From Alistipes onderdonkii (GTDB lineage: Bacteria > Bacteroidota > Bacteroidia > Bacteroidales > Rikenellaceae), in contig NZ_CP102251.1 in NCBI RefSeq assembly GCF_025145285.1, positions 3,782,001 through 3,846,000 on the forward strand: a stretch of DNA of 64,000 bases, given 5' to 3'. The notes beneath the pieces are model-generated. The model ran no database searches and was not told where the DNA came from. It worked only from the letters and a program-made list of their open reading frames with translations. Made by a program: the position numbers and the translations under genes. Shown piece after piece: positions 1 through 8,484 of the stretch; position 1 is the first letter of the stretch, and each line of letters opens with the position of its first letter.

Positions 1-165
1 CTTGCCATTGGCCATGCAGCCCCAAACGCCCATCTCAGCAGGCAGAAAGAGATTCGTACGGAGGAGAGGATCCACCAAAACATTTGGTAACCACGGCAAG
101 AATGATATGGTAAAAGCGGCTCGGCTCGACATGCCGGTAACGCCTGCGAACGAAAAGTTATCCAT
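1..165 (-). CDS. possible 5' end of a minus-strand gene, cut by the window edge
   Basis: On the minus strand an ATG at 163-165 opens a frame of 55 codons that stays open to base 1. The predicted start is MDNFSFAGVTGMSS, followed by a hydrophobic stretch, so it could be the beginning of a membrane protein. It is divergent to the methionine operon. I see no good minus-strand -7 box. I do not recognise the family, and the fragment is short enough to be open by chance. Confidence 0.3.
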   Translation of the reverse strand, partial: MDNFSFAGVTGMSSRAAFTISFLPWLPNVLVDPLLRTNLFLPAEMGVWGCMANGK

Positions 166-214
166 CTTTTTGCAAAAAAATCGGGCCGACCGCAAGCATG
201 AGCCGAAAAATTCC

Positions 215-222
215 TATATTTG
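215..222 (+). promoter_or_regulatory. -7 box of the methionine operon promoter
   Basis: TATATTTG matches the Bacteroidetes -7 consensus TAnnTTTG. A TTG at the usual 19-21 nt upstream is not present, so only half of the promoter is well matched. Transcription would start near 228-230, about 20 nt before the leader-peptide ATG and 200 nt before metY. Confidence 0.6.
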
Positions 223-250
223 CACACAGGAAAACATCCGAAAGCAGAAA

Positions 251-349
251 ATGATTGCCACGACGACATACCACGACACATACGGCGGCTCGCTCCGCAG
301 TATGACCATGGATATGATGTACATGCGCAACCGATTCCGCCGGGTGTAG
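251..349 (+). CDS. methionine-rich leader peptide of the metY-metX-hom operon
   Basis: This is a 32-residue peptide beginning MIATTTYHD and ending RNRFRRV. It has five Met codons within eight positions: codons 18, 20, 22, 23 and 25, at 302, 308, 314, 317 and 323. It lies between a -7 box and a terminator hairpin, upstream of enzymes that make homoserine, O-acetylhomoserine and homocysteine. Its likely role is to be translated in cis so that ribosome stalling at Met codons reports low charged tRNA-Met. It has no other recognisable function. The frame extends further upstream without a stop, but the promoter position supports the ATG at 251. Confidence 0.75.
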   Translation: MIATTTYHDTYGGSLRSMTMDMMYMRNRFRRV

Positions 350-381
350 ATTTTCCGTGTATACGAACGACACAATCCGGC
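283..381 (+). promoter_or_regulatory. alternative pairing segments of the attenuator (protector and antiterminator)
   Basis: Segment 1, CGGCGG (283-288), is complementary to CCGCCG (337-342). Segment 2, GCCGGGT (339-345, at the end of the leader frame), can pair with ATCCGGC (375-381) with one G-U pair. ATCCGGC is also the 5' arm of the terminator. The pairings are therefore mutually exclusive. A ribosome on the Met codons leaves segment 2 free to form the antiterminator; a ribosome at the stop codon (347-349) covers it. The pairings are read from the sequence; the mechanism is inferred. Confidence 0.65.
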
Positions 382-404
382 TTCAGAGAGGTCGGATTTT
401 TTTT
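374..404 (+). terminator. attenuator terminator upstream of metY
   Basis: AATCCGGC (374-381) pairs with GTCGGATT (391-398) over a 9-nt loop, giving 8 pairs with one G-U. The T run at 397-404 is eight long. It lies 25 nt after the leader-peptide stop and 24 nt before the metY ATG, so it can only be a regulatory terminator for the operon. Confidence 0.8.
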
Positions 405-427
405 GTAACGACTAAAAAACAGATAGC

Positions 428-1714
428 ATGGCTGAGAAAAAATTACGTTTCGAGACATTGCAGATCCACGGAGGGCTGCAACCCGACGACCCAACGGGTG
501 CCCGCGGTGTGGCAATATATCCCACGGCGGCATACCGCTTCAAGAGCTGCGAACACGCCGCCAAACTCTTCGACCTGAGCGAAGGGGGCAACATTTACAC
601 CCGGCTGCAAAACCCGACCACGACCGTATACGAGCAACGCATCGCCGCCCTGTACGGGGCCGTGGGGGCGCTGGCCGTCTCGTCGGGCATGTCGGCCATA
701 CTCATCGCCGTGCTCTCGCTGGCGGCCGAGGGCGACAACATCGTCGCCTCGCCGTTCCTCTACGGCGGCACCTTCACCCAGTTCCGCATTTCGCTGCGCA
801 GGCTCGGCATCGACTGCCGCATCGCCCGAAGCGAACGCCCCGAGGACTTCGAGGCGCTGATCGACGGACGCACGAAGGCGATTTACGCCGAGAGCATGGG
901 CAACCCCTCCTGCACCGTATCGGACATGGAAGCATTGGGCAAGCTGGCCAAACGCTACGACGTGCCCTTCATCGTGGACAATACGTTCGGTGCCGCGGGC
1001 TACCTGTGCAACCCCTTCGAGTGGGGTGCGAACATCGTCGTCGACTCGGCGACCAAGTGGATCAACGGCCACGGCACGGCCATGGGCGGGGTGATCGTCG
1101 ACGGGGGCAACTACGACTGGACCAACGGCAAGTTCCCGCAGATCGACGGCCCGTCGGAAGGGTATCACGGACTGAATTTCCACGAGGCATTCGGCGCGGC
1201 TGCCTTCATCGTGAAATGCCGCGTGGACGGTGTCCGCGACCTGGGCTGCTGCCCCTCGCCGTTCGACTCCTACCTGATGACGCTCGGGCTGGAAACGCTT
1301 TCGCTGCGCGTGCGGCACGAAGTCGAGTCGGCCCGCAGGCTGGCCGAATACTGCCGCAACCATCCCAAAGTGGAGCGTGTCAGCTTCGTGGGCTTCGAGT
1401 CGCACCCGAGCTACGCAAACGCGAAGAAGTATTTCCGGTTCGGTTCGTCGGCCGTCTTCACCATCGAACTCAAAGGCACGCTCGACAGCACCGTACGTTT
1501 CGTCGAATCGCTCAACCTGGCGGCACACATGGTCATGATCGGCGACTCGGTCACGGTCGTTACGCACCCGGCATCGACCACGCACAAACAGCTCGGCGAC
1601 GCAGACCTCGCCGCAGCAGGCGTTACGCCGACCATGCTGCGCATCTCCGTCGGGCTGGAGAATACCGACGACCTCATCGACGACTTCGAACAGGCTTTCG
1701 CACACATCGGATAA
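428..1714 (+). CDS. metY: O-acetylhomoserine sulfhydrylase (PLP-dependent)
   Basis: A 428-residue cytoplasmic enzyme of the Cys/Met-metabolism PLP family. It makes homocysteine from O-acetylhomoserine and sulfide. The PLP lysine is K210 in the SATKW motif, and the DNTFGAAGYLCNP stretch (about 184-196) is typical of MetY rather than of cystathionine synthases. Length is normal for the family. Its stop overlaps the metX start (TAATG), so the two are translationally coupled. It is the first structural gene after the attenuator. Confidence 0.93.
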   Translation: MAEKKLRFETLQIHGGLQPDDPTGARGVAIYPTAAYRFKSCEHAAKLFDLSEGGNIYTRLQNPTTTVYEQRIAALYGAVGALAVSSGMSAILIAVLSLAAEGDNIVASPFLYGGTFTQFRISLRRLGIDCRIARSERPEDFEALIDGRTKAIYAESMGNPSCTVSDMEALGKLAKRYDVPFIVDNTFGAAGYLCNPFEWGANIVVDSATKWINGHGTAMGGVIVDGGNYDWTNGKFPQIDGPSEGYHGLNFHEAFGAAAFIVKCRVDGVRDLGCCPSPFDSYLMTLGLETLSLRVRHEVESARRLAEYCRNHPKVERVSFVGFESHPSYANAKKYFRFGSSAVFTIELKGTLDSTVRFVESLNLAAHMVMIGDSVTVVTHPASTTHKQLGDADLAAAGVTPTMLRISVGLENTDDLIDDFEQAFAHIG

Positions 1715-2730
1715 TGGAACCCAGCATTTACAAAGCACCCGGGCCGTTCGTGCTCGAAACGGGGCATACGCTGCCCGAGCTGAGGATCGCTTACCACACC
1801 TACGGCAAGCCCAATGCGGCGTACGACAACGTCGTGTGGGTATGCCATGCCCTGACTGCCAATTCGGACGTGGCGGACTGGTGGCCGCACACGGTGGAGG
1901 CGGGGTGTTTCCTCGACCCGGCACGCCACTTCGTGGTCTGCGCCAACATCCTCGGGTCGCACTACGGCACCACGGGGCCGCTGCACGTGAACCCGGAAAC
2001 GGGAAGCCCCTATTACAAGGATTTCCCGCCGTTCACGATCCGCGACATCGTCCGTGCACACCGGCTGTTGGCCGGCGCACTCGGCATCGGCCGCATCGAC
2101 ACGCTCGTAGGCAGTTCGGTCGGGGGGTTTCAGGCTATCGAGTGGGCGGTCATGGAGCCGGAGCGCATCGGCAAGCTGATCCTAATCGCCACGGCGGCCA
2201 AGGCTTCGCCCTGGACGATCGCCATCGACCAGACCCAGCGCATGGCCATCGAGGCCGACACGACGTTCGGCGAGCCGCGCGACGCCGCCGGGATGGCCGG
2301 GTTGGCGGCCGCCCGCGCCCTGGGGCTGCTCACGTACCGGGGTTCGCTGGGATACAACCTCACGCAGCAGGACAGGGAGGAACTCCCCGCAGTACACCGC
2401 GCATCGACCTACCAGCAATATCAGGGCGAAAAACTCTGCCGGCGCTACAACGCCTACTCGTACTATGCCATACTCAACGCCTTCGACACCCACGACACGG
2501 GGCGCGGGCGCGGCGGGGTCGCGGCCGCCCTCGCACGCATCGGGGCCCGCACGACGGTGGTCGGCATCACGACCGACATCGTCTTCACCCCGGCCGAGAT
2601 GCGCGAACTGCACGGCATGATCGCCGGAAGCACGTACCACGAAATAGACTCCCCGTTCGGGCACGACGGCTTCCTGGTCGAACACGGGCAGTTGAACGAC
2701 CTCCTCTGTCCGTTCATGAACAATCAATAA
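1714..2730 (+). CDS. metX: homoserine O-acetyltransferase
   Basis: A 338-residue alpha/beta-hydrolase-fold acyltransferase that activates homoserine for MetY. The nucleophile elbow GSSVGG places the serine at S135. A GHDGFLVE motif near the C-terminus carries the catalytic histidine. The ATG at 1714 overlaps the metY stop by one base and gives a start (MEPSIYKAPG) consistent with the family. Acetyl rather than succinyl specificity is inferred from the MetX fold and the adjacent MetY. Confidence 0.92.
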   Translation: MEPSIYKAPGPFVLETGHTLPELRIAYHTYGKPNAAYDNVVWVCHALTANSDVADWWPHTVEAGCFLDPARHFVVCANILGSHYGTTGPLHVNPETGSPYYKDFPPFTIRDIVRAHRLLAGALGIGRIDTLVGSSVGGFQAIEWAVMEPERIGKLILIATAAKASPWTIAIDQTQRMAIEADTTFGEPRDAAGMAGLAAARALGLLTYRGSLGYNLTQQDREELPAVHRASTYQQYQGEKLCRRYNAYSYYAILNAFDTHDTGRGRGGVAAALARIGARTTVVGITTDIVFTPAEMRELHGMIAGSTYHEIDSPFGHDGFLVEHGQLNDLLCPFMNNQ

Positions 2731-2741
2731 ACAAGCAGCAT

Positions 2742-3953
2742 ATGAGCAAAATCAAAATCGGCCTGTTCGGGTTCGGCGTCGTCGGACAGGGAATCTACCA
2801 GGTAGTGCAGAAATCGAAGAACGCCCACGCCGAGATCGTGAAGATCTGCGTCCGCGACCCGGAAAAACCGCGCAAGATCGAGGTCGACAAATCCCTCTTC
2901 ACGACGTCGGTCGACGAGATACTCGACAACCGGGACATCAACCTGATCGTGGAGGTGATCGACCAGGCCGATGCCGCATACAGCATCGTCAAGCGGGCCC
3001 TGCTGCGCGGCATCCCGGTCGTCTCGGGCAACAAGACCATGCTGGCGCACCACCTTCCGGAACTGATCGAGATCCAGAAGACGCACAACGTGGCGCTGCT
3101 GTACGATGCCTCGTCGTGCGGTTCGATCCCCGTCATCCGCAACCTCGAGGAGTATTACGACAACGACCTGCTGTTAGAGGTGAAGGGCATCCTGAACGGC
3201 TCGTCGAACTACATCCTCTCGCGCGTCTTCGACCACGCCGAGAGTTACGACAGCGCCCTGGCGCAGGCGCAGGCGCTCGGCTTCGCCGAAAGCGACCCGT
3301 CGTTCGACATCGAAGGCTACGATTCGCTCTTCAAGCTGGTGATCATCACCGTACATGCGCTGGGCACCTACGTCGCCCCGGAAAAGATTTTCACCTACGG
3401 CATCTCGACCATCCACGATTCGGACATCCGGTATGCCCGCGAAAAAAACGTGAAGATCAAACTCGTGGCGCAGGTCGTCAAGGTGAGCGACGAACACTTC
3501 ACGATGTTCGTCATGCCGGAGTTCGTGACGCCCTCGAAATATATTTACAGCGTGGACGACGAGTACAACGGCGTAGTGATCCGCGGCGAGTGCTACGACC
3601 GGCAGTTCATGTTCGGCAAGGGGGCCGGGAGCCTGCCCACGGCCTCGTCGATCCTGAGCGACATCATGGCCCGCCTGAACAACTACCGCTACGAGTACAA
3701 GAAACAGAGCTACATGCAGAAGCCCGACTATACGACGGACATAACCCTGAAAATCTATGCGCGGTACAAGGAGACCGACGTACACGGCATCCTGAACTTC
3801 TCGAAAGTCCACGAACAGTACATCAGCGAAGAGAGCAATTACGTCATCGGCGACATCCTGCTGAGCGAGCTGCTCGCCAAACGCGACCGGCTCCGGGGAA
3901 AGGACGTGTTCCTGGCCAACATCCCGGTCTTCTTCCTGAACCGCGACAACTGA
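2742..3953 (+). CDS. hom: homoserine dehydrogenase
   Basis: A 403-residue NAD(P)-dependent dehydrogenase that reduces aspartate semialdehyde to homoserine, the substrate of MetX. The N-terminal dinucleotide-binding motif is GLFGFGVVGQGIY, and the central catalytic region includes LNGSSNYILS (about 147-156). The C-terminal part is not clearly an ACT domain by eye. It starts 11 nt after metX and completes a three-gene operon from aspartate semialdehyde to homocysteine. Because homoserine also feeds threonine synthesis, Met control of this operon would affect both branches. Confidence 0.92.
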   Translation: MSKIKIGLFGFGVVGQGIYQVVQKSKNAHAEIVKICVRDPEKPRKIEVDKSLFTTSVDEILDNRDINLIVEVIDQADAAYSIVKRALLRGIPVVSGNKTMLAHHLPELIEIQKTHNVALLYDASSCGSIPVIRNLEEYYDNDLLLEVKGILNGSSNYILSRVFDHAESYDSALAQAQALGFAESDPSFDIEGYDSLFKLVIITVHALGTYVAPEKIFTYGISTIHDSDIRYAREKNVKIKLVAQVVKVSDEHFTMFVMPEFVTPSKYIYSVDDEYNGVVIRGECYDRQFMFGKGAGSLPTASSILSDIMARLNNYRYEYKKQSYMQKPDYTTDITLKIYARYKETDVHGILNFSKVHEQYISEESNYVIGDILLSELLAKRDRLRGKDVFLANIPVFFLNRDN

Positions 3954-4072
3954 GACGACGCGGGCACAGGGCTCCTGCGGGGAGGGGCGGCACGGCGATC
4001 CGCTCCCACCGCATCTTCGAGGGAAGGTTGCACGGCGGCCTGCCTCAGGAGGGTAAACCCACAGTAAAAAGA

Positions 4073-4113
4073 CGATCCCCGGCTCATCCGAGACCGGGGA
4101 TCGTTCCTTTTCC
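4073..4113 (+). terminator. terminator after hom
   Basis: CGATCCCCGG (4073-4082) pairs with CCGGGGATCG (4094-4103), followed by a T-rich run. It lies between the convergent hom gene and the lipoprotein gene on the other strand and may serve both. Confidence 0.7.
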
Positions 4114-4130
4114 GCGGCATCCGCCGCCGG

Positions 4131-5501
4131 CTATGAATCTTTCACGCAGCGCAGCGAGACACCGTTCCCGGCGGGAAACGGAGCGAGCCCGGCTACGATA
4201 CCGCCCGACGAATAACTCAATGCCTGGTAGCCCGAACCGCCGTCTTGCGGGGTACAGCTCATCAAATAGCCTTTGGTTTCAGGAAGGTAACGCCCCGTCT
4301 CCGAATTCCACATCCCGGCGCTACGGAGCAGGGACGCATCGTATTCGGGGCTGGCGATCATCTGTTCGATCTCGGCGCCCGTGGGGACATGCCAGCCCGG
4401 CGGACAAATCCCCCGCACCGGGGTGCCGGATGCGGCGGCCGTACTACCCAGAGCCGTCGTGAAGCTGTAAAGCAGTCCCCGTTCCGCGACATATTCGGCG
4501 TCGTTCGATCCTTCCGAACCGCGGCAAGGATACCAGATACCGGTTCCGATCTGGGCACCGTCGGGCAAATAACGCAGGTTCCGGGTCATCCATACCCGTC
4601 CGCCGATCGTCGCGGTGGGGTAGTCCACACCCCCGTAGGAAAGCGTCCCGGGATCACCGCCCTCGCCGCCGCCCTCATCACCGCCCTCGCCGCCGCCATC
4701 GAGCGAACCTCCGTCGCCCCAGTCGACGACTTCGCCGCTCAGTTCCACGTCGATGTCGATATTGGTCACGACGACCGACATGTCGTAGCGTTTCCCGCTT
4801 TCGAGCTGTGCCGAAGAGAGGGTCTTGCTGCGGCTCTTCCCGTCGTCGGTAGCCACCGTGACCGTCAGGGCAGCCTGCTGCGGCACGAGGATGACGCGGT
4901 AGGCGGCACCGGCCGTCACTTCGAACGCCTCGACGTCGGATGCGGCCACCCCGCCCTTGGCCGCGGCGGAGGGCACCGTGTAATCGACGACGGCCGTCGG
5001 GACGAGCCCGCCGACCGTAACCCCCGTAACCGAGGCGTCGGAATTATTGGTAATGACGATCGTCAGCTGCGACATCACATGATAAAAGAGCATTCCGACA
5101 GGCGCCGAGGTTGGTGTAACGTCCTTCTTCACCGCGACCAGCAGGTCGGACGATGCGGCTCCCGAGGTTTGATCCAACGCAACGGAAAACTCCGCGGGCA
5201 TTCCCTGCCCGGAGTAAGGATGGTAGGCCGTGAGCGTCGATTTTTCATTCGAATCGTTATACCACAGCAAATCCGGGGCCGTAAAGGCCGTACCGTCGTA
5301 GGTCATCAGGACATTCTGCACGTAGGTTTCCGAACCTTTGGCAATGCTCAGCCCGATGCGGTCGCCGGTATCGAAATGCAATCCCGTAACACGGGTCTGG
5401 ATCGTCGGTGCGATTTTCACACAAGGCGTACCTGTGTCGGACTTTGAGCAGCCTGCCGCAAGGGCAGCGGCGGCCAAAGCCGTCAGAAGTGTTGTTTTCA
5501 T
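4131..5501 (-). CDS. fimbrillin-like lipoprotein with C-terminal FISUMP domain
   Basis: A 456-residue predicted surface lipoprotein. A signal peptide ends in the lipobox LAAGC with C18. Residues about 30-270 resemble Bacteroidetes fimbrillin-family (Mfa-like) domains, with text such as LTAYHPYSGQ and LFYHVMSQLTI. A Gly/Glu/Asp-rich linker (about 270-290) leads to a FISUMP-type domain with ATIGGRVWMTRNLRY and ICPPGWHVPTGAE. Function is unknown; secretion and surface attachment are inferred. It has its own promoter and sits downstream of an MFS gene on the same strand. Confidence 0.75.
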   Translation of the reverse strand: MKTTLLTALAAAALAAGCSKSDTGTPCVKIAPTIQTRVTGLHFDTGDRIGLSIAKGSETYVQNVLMTYDGTAFTAPDLLWYNDSNEKSTLTAYHPYSGQGMPAEFSVALDQTSGAASSDLLVAVKKDVTPTSAPVGMLFYHVMSQLTIVITNNSDASVTGVTVGGLVPTAVVDYTVPSAAAKGGVAASDVEAFEVTAGAAYRVILVPQQAALTVTVATDDGKSRSKTLSSAQLESGKRYDMSVVVTNIDIDVELSGEVVDWGDGGSLDGGGEGGDEGGGEGGDPGTLSYGGVDYPTATIGGRVWMTRNLRYLPDGAQIGTGIWYPCRGSEGSNDAEYVAERGLLYSFTTALGSTAAASGTPVRGICPPGWHVPTGAEIEQMIASPEYDASLLRSAGMWNSETGRYLPETKGYLMSCTPQDGGSGYQALSYSSGGIVAGLAPFPAGNGVSLRCVKDS

Positions 5502-5537
5502 CTCGCGATAATCGTAATAGGGTGTGACTTTTCAGCA

Positions 5538-5567
5538 CAAATTTAAACCTTTTTACGTCATTCACAA
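5538..5567 (-). promoter_or_regulatory. promoter of the fimbrillin/FISUMP lipoprotein gene
   Basis: Read on the minus strand, a -33 TTG (5565-5567) is followed after 19 nt by the -7 box TAAATTTG (5538-5545). This is a full match to the Bacteroidetes consensus, about 37 nt upstream of the start codon. Confidence 0.75.
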
Positions 5568-5589
5568 CACTTTCGAACAGTTTTTACGA

Positions 5590-6792
5590 TCAATTCCGGT
5601 AATAGGATTCGTCGAGTCCGAGCGTAAAGCTATCCCGGCGCAGGAGTGTGACGACAGCCACGGCCAGCACCAGCACGGCATTGAAAAAGAAGGGGAAGCG
5701 GTCGCTGTGCGTCCCGAAAACGTGACGGAAGAGGTCTACGATAAAAGGGCAGACCATCACGGCCAGGTAATTCACCGACATGACGAACGAGAGGGCCAGC
5801 GTAGCGGAACGCGGCGGGGCGATGGTCGCCGCCTTGTCGTAAATGACAGGCTGCATGATCCCGTATCCCAGCCCGGTGCAAAGCGCCCCGAAGGCCAGCA
5901 TCGCCTTGCCGTGGAAAACCCCGACACACAGCAGCCCCACACAGACCAGCACGAGCGCCACGAGGTTGACGTTCCGCTTCAAAGAGCGGATGATGTTGGC
6001 GATGAACAGCCCCGGCAGCATGATCGCAAGGAAAAACAGCGAGATCAGCACCCCGGAAAACGAGCTGTCGATCTTGTAGTCGTCGATCAGGAACGAGGCA
6101 TAGAACGTCACGACCAGCACGGCGTAGGTGACGAAGAAATAGAACGCCATCAGCCCGGCGAGCTTACGGCGGTCGATCATCTTGTGGCGCAATTGGATGC
6201 TCTGTTCCGGTTCGGGGAGGGAGCGCTGCCGCTTGAGCAGGAACGACAGCGCGAGCGAAATACCCGGCAGGGTATAGACCAGAAAGGGCAGATGCCAGTC
6301 CACATTGGCCAGGTAGCCCGTCACGACGGTCGCCAGCACGAGCGTCAGGTTGTTGATCGACGAGCTGTACCCCAGCTGCCGGACACGGTAATCGCCCGTA
6401 AAGTAGTCGACCACGAGCCCCGTGGAGAAGGGGATCACCATGCCGGCGCCGATGCCGAGGATGCAGCTGATAACGATGAGCCACATCATGCTCCGGGCGA
6501 AGAGGCATGCCACGCCGCTCAGGAAGAAGATCGACAGCCCGACGGCAAGGATCTTGAGCTTGTCCCTGCCGACGGAGAGCTTGCCGGCAAGCAGGACGAA
6601 GGGGATGATCAGCAGCGAGGGCAGCGACGTGAGCATCTGTATTTCGAGGTCGGTGGCCTTCGGGAAGATTTTATTCAGGTCGCCGAGGATCGGCGAGATC
6701 GCCAGCCCCGGCAGCGAGGCGATTGCCGACACCGACCATATCGCCAGCAGCACCGCCAGCGTAACCGTACCTTTTCCTGTCTTGATTTTCAT
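5590..6792 (-). CDS. MFS transporter
   Basis: A 400-residue integral inner-membrane protein with about 12 hydrophobic segments, typical of the major facilitator superfamily. The SVGRDKLKIL loop between helices 2 and 3 fits the MFS signature region. The start was placed at the ATG at 6792 (MKIKTGKGTV), just before the first helix; an upstream ATG adds ten unlikely residues. Substrate is not predictable. Neighbours are two lipoproteins of unknown role. Confidence 0.85.
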   Translation of the reverse strand: MKIKTGKGTVTLAVLLAIWSVSAIASLPGLAISPILGDLNKIFPKATDLEIQMLTSLPSLLIIPFVLLAGKLSVGRDKLKILAVGLSIFFLSGVACLFARSMMWLIVISCILGIGAGMVIPFSTGLVVDYFTGDYRVRQLGYSSSINNLTLVLATVVTGYLANVDWHLPFLVYTLPGISLALSFLLKRQRSLPEPEQSIQLRHKMIDRRKLAGLMAFYFFVTYAVLVVTFYASFLIDDYKIDSSFSGVLISLFFLAIMLPGLFIANIIRSLKRNVNLVALVLVCVGLLCVGVFHGKAMLAFGALCTGLGYGIMQPVIYDKAATIAPPRSATLALSFVMSVNYLAVMVCPFIVDLFRHVFGTHSDRFPFFFNAVLVLAVAVVTLLRRDSFTLGLDESYYRN

Positions 6793-6835
6793 TGCCAGTG
6801 GATTTACACGCCCACACAGCAAGTGTTATACCAAA

Positions 6836-6869
6836 ACAAGGCGGGCCGGCACATGCCGGCCCGCCTTGT
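6836..6869 (-). terminator. terminator after the second FISUMP lipoprotein gene
   Basis: A perfect 15-bp stem: ACAAGGCGGGCCGGC (6836-6850) and its complement (6855-6869), with a 4-nt ACAT loop. The minus-strand tail is only moderately T-rich. It separates the lipoprotein gene from the MFS gene downstream. Confidence 0.7.
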
Positions 6870-6884
6870 CGTATCGGATGGTAT

Positions 6885-8339
6885 TTACTTGCCCTGCTGC
6901 TTCACACAACGCACCTGAAGGCCGTTGGCACGGGCATAGGGCGCCGAATCATCAATGCCGGCCGAGGTGTCGAGTTTCTCGAACCAGAAATGGAGCGCCG
7001 CAGCCTGCGTGCCGGACACGGCGGTCGTCCAGTAAAGGCCCTCCCAGGGTTGTGCCTCCATGGCGTCGGAACGCACCTTGGGCAGCGGATTGTAGATATT
7101 CAGGATCTTGCCGTTGTCGTAGCGGCGGCGTCCGGCGCCAAGGAAGAACGATTCGGCGCTTCCGTCGGTCAGCGTCCAGCCGTATTTCGCCTCGTCGCCC
7201 ACGGCCGGGGTACCGACGATCCTCAGGTCAGCGAACGCGCCCGAGGGAGCTACGCGCCAGCCGTAGGGGCAGGGGTCGTTGACGCTCTTGTCGGCCACAT
7301 TGTCGTCCGCCGACCACAATCCATCGGAACGGCCGCTCCAGAGCCAGTCGTTGTCCGTGTCTGCCACACCCGTAATAAAGACGAGCGGGTTCCGGATGGC
7401 ATATTCCATCGTACCGGTCTCGGCGCTCGACTCGGTCATTTTCAGGTAGACGCGGCTGCCGCTTCCGCTGTACATCGGGGCACCCGAGCCCTCCGAACCC
7501 TGATAGGTATTCGGCCCGATGAACGGGTCTTTGCGTCCCCACTGGTAATATAACCCGTAGGAAGCGAGTATCTTGTCCGTCGTCGAATTGTCGTTGGCCT
7601 GGGCTCCGAGGTTGCGGTTCATCAGCGTATAGTCGTTGAAAACGACCGTACCGCCCTCCGCATCGGGGTCGTAATCCGTCGCCCAGATATGCCAGCTCCA
7701 GATAAGTTCGTCGTCGGCATTGTAGGCGCCGATCACGGCGTTGCCCTGCTTGATCTTGGTGGCGTCGTCGCTGTCGGCACCGATGTAGAACGACGCCTTG
7801 CCGTCCTCGAAGTCCGCATACTGCACGAATCCCGATGCGGTCTGCCATACGACGTCCACATAGGAAGTAGCCAGCAGAGAGCCGTCGCTCTTGCGCGTAG
7901 CGTCGATCAGGTAATTGGTTTCGGGCTCCGAGACGATATAACTGTTGGCCACCTCGGCGCTGATGTCCTTCGTCGTCACGATACCGGCGAAGAGCGTCGC
8001 CGAAACGAGCGTACCGCCCGGGGTGTAACCCGTAAAGGAGAACGAGCCGGTCTTGACGGCATCCCCGCTCTCGATGTCCTCGGCCGAAGGGGCCTTGACG
8101 GAGATCGTCGCGCCTGCAAGGTCGACGACCGCCTCGTCCCAACCGGTGGGTTTGCTCGTCGCGGACAGCGTCTTGATGTTCTGTGCCGTGAAACCGACCG
8201 TAGCCGACCCTCCGGCCTGCGCAAAGAACACCGCCGGGGAATCGAGCGTGATCTTGCCCGAATCCTTATCCTTGCTGCATGCCACGGCAAAAGCCGCCGC
8301 AGTCACGACCACAGCCATCAGCCTTACGAATCCTTTCAT
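6885..8339 (-). CDS. FISUMP-type surface lipoprotein
   Basis: A 484-residue lipoprotein. The signal peptide MKGFVRLMAVVV leads to a lipobox with C21 (AVACSKDK). An N-terminal Ig-like region (about 30-135) is followed by a FISUMP-like domain with MNRNLGAQ, LYYQWGRKDPF and CPYGWRVAPSGAF. The ATG at 8339 was chosen over a TTG nine bases upstream because a signal peptide begins there. Function unknown. It shares only its domain type with the lipoprotein at 4131-5501. Confidence 0.75.
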   Translation of the reverse strand: MKGFVRLMAVVVTAAAFAVACSKDKDSGKITLDSPAVFFAQAGGSATVGFTAQNIKTLSATSKPTGWDEAVVDLAGATISVKAPSAEDIESGDAVKTGSFSFTGYTPGGTLVSATLFAGIVTTKDISAEVANSYIVSEPETNYLIDATRKSDGSLLATSYVDVVWQTASGFVQYADFEDGKASFYIGADSDDATKIKQGNAVIGAYNADDELIWSWHIWATDYDPDAEGGTVVFNDYTLMNRNLGAQANDNSTTDKILASYGLYYQWGRKDPFIGPNTYQGSEGSGAPMYSGSGSRVYLKMTESSAETGTMEYAIRNPLVFITGVADTDNDWLWSGRSDGLWSADDNVADKSVNDPCPYGWRVAPSGAFADLRIVGTPAVGDEAKYGWTLTDGSAESFFLGAGRRRYDNGKILNIYNPLPKVRSDAMEAQPWEGLYWTTAVSGTQAAALHFWFEKLDTSAGIDDSAPYARANGLQVRCVKQQGK

Positions 8340-8379
8340 ATTACTCAAATTTACCGAATTTCAATTTAAAAAATCTTTG

Positions 8380-8387
8380 CAAAGATA
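8380..8387 (-). promoter_or_regulatory. -7 box upstream of the FISUMP lipoprotein gene
   Basis: TATCTTTG on the minus strand matches TAnnTTTG. A TTG lies 22 nt upstream of it, slightly long for the usual spacing. The box is 41 nt from the start codon. Confidence 0.6.
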
Positions 8388-8484
8388 CCAAAAAGCGGGA
8401 TAAATCCTACAAGGACATCCTAAATTATTCATTTGGGAATAATTATTGCCGCCTACTCCTTAACGAATTATAAATGCAAATAGT

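Noticed and set aside
2..349. 115-codon frame that contains the Met-rich leader
   Set aside because: The promoter at 215-222 lies inside it, and only the last 32 codons fit the transcript, so the short leader peptide is preferred.
223..427. SAM riboswitch upstream of metY
   Set aside because: No SAM-I or SAM-II core could be recognised; the leader is explained by a translated Met-rich peptide and a terminator.
443..1924. Long minus-strand open frame (493 codons) opposite metY
   Set aside because: It is a mirror of GC-rich coding sequence; the encoded protein is Arg/Gly/Val-rich with no family resemblance, while metY on the plus strand is clear.
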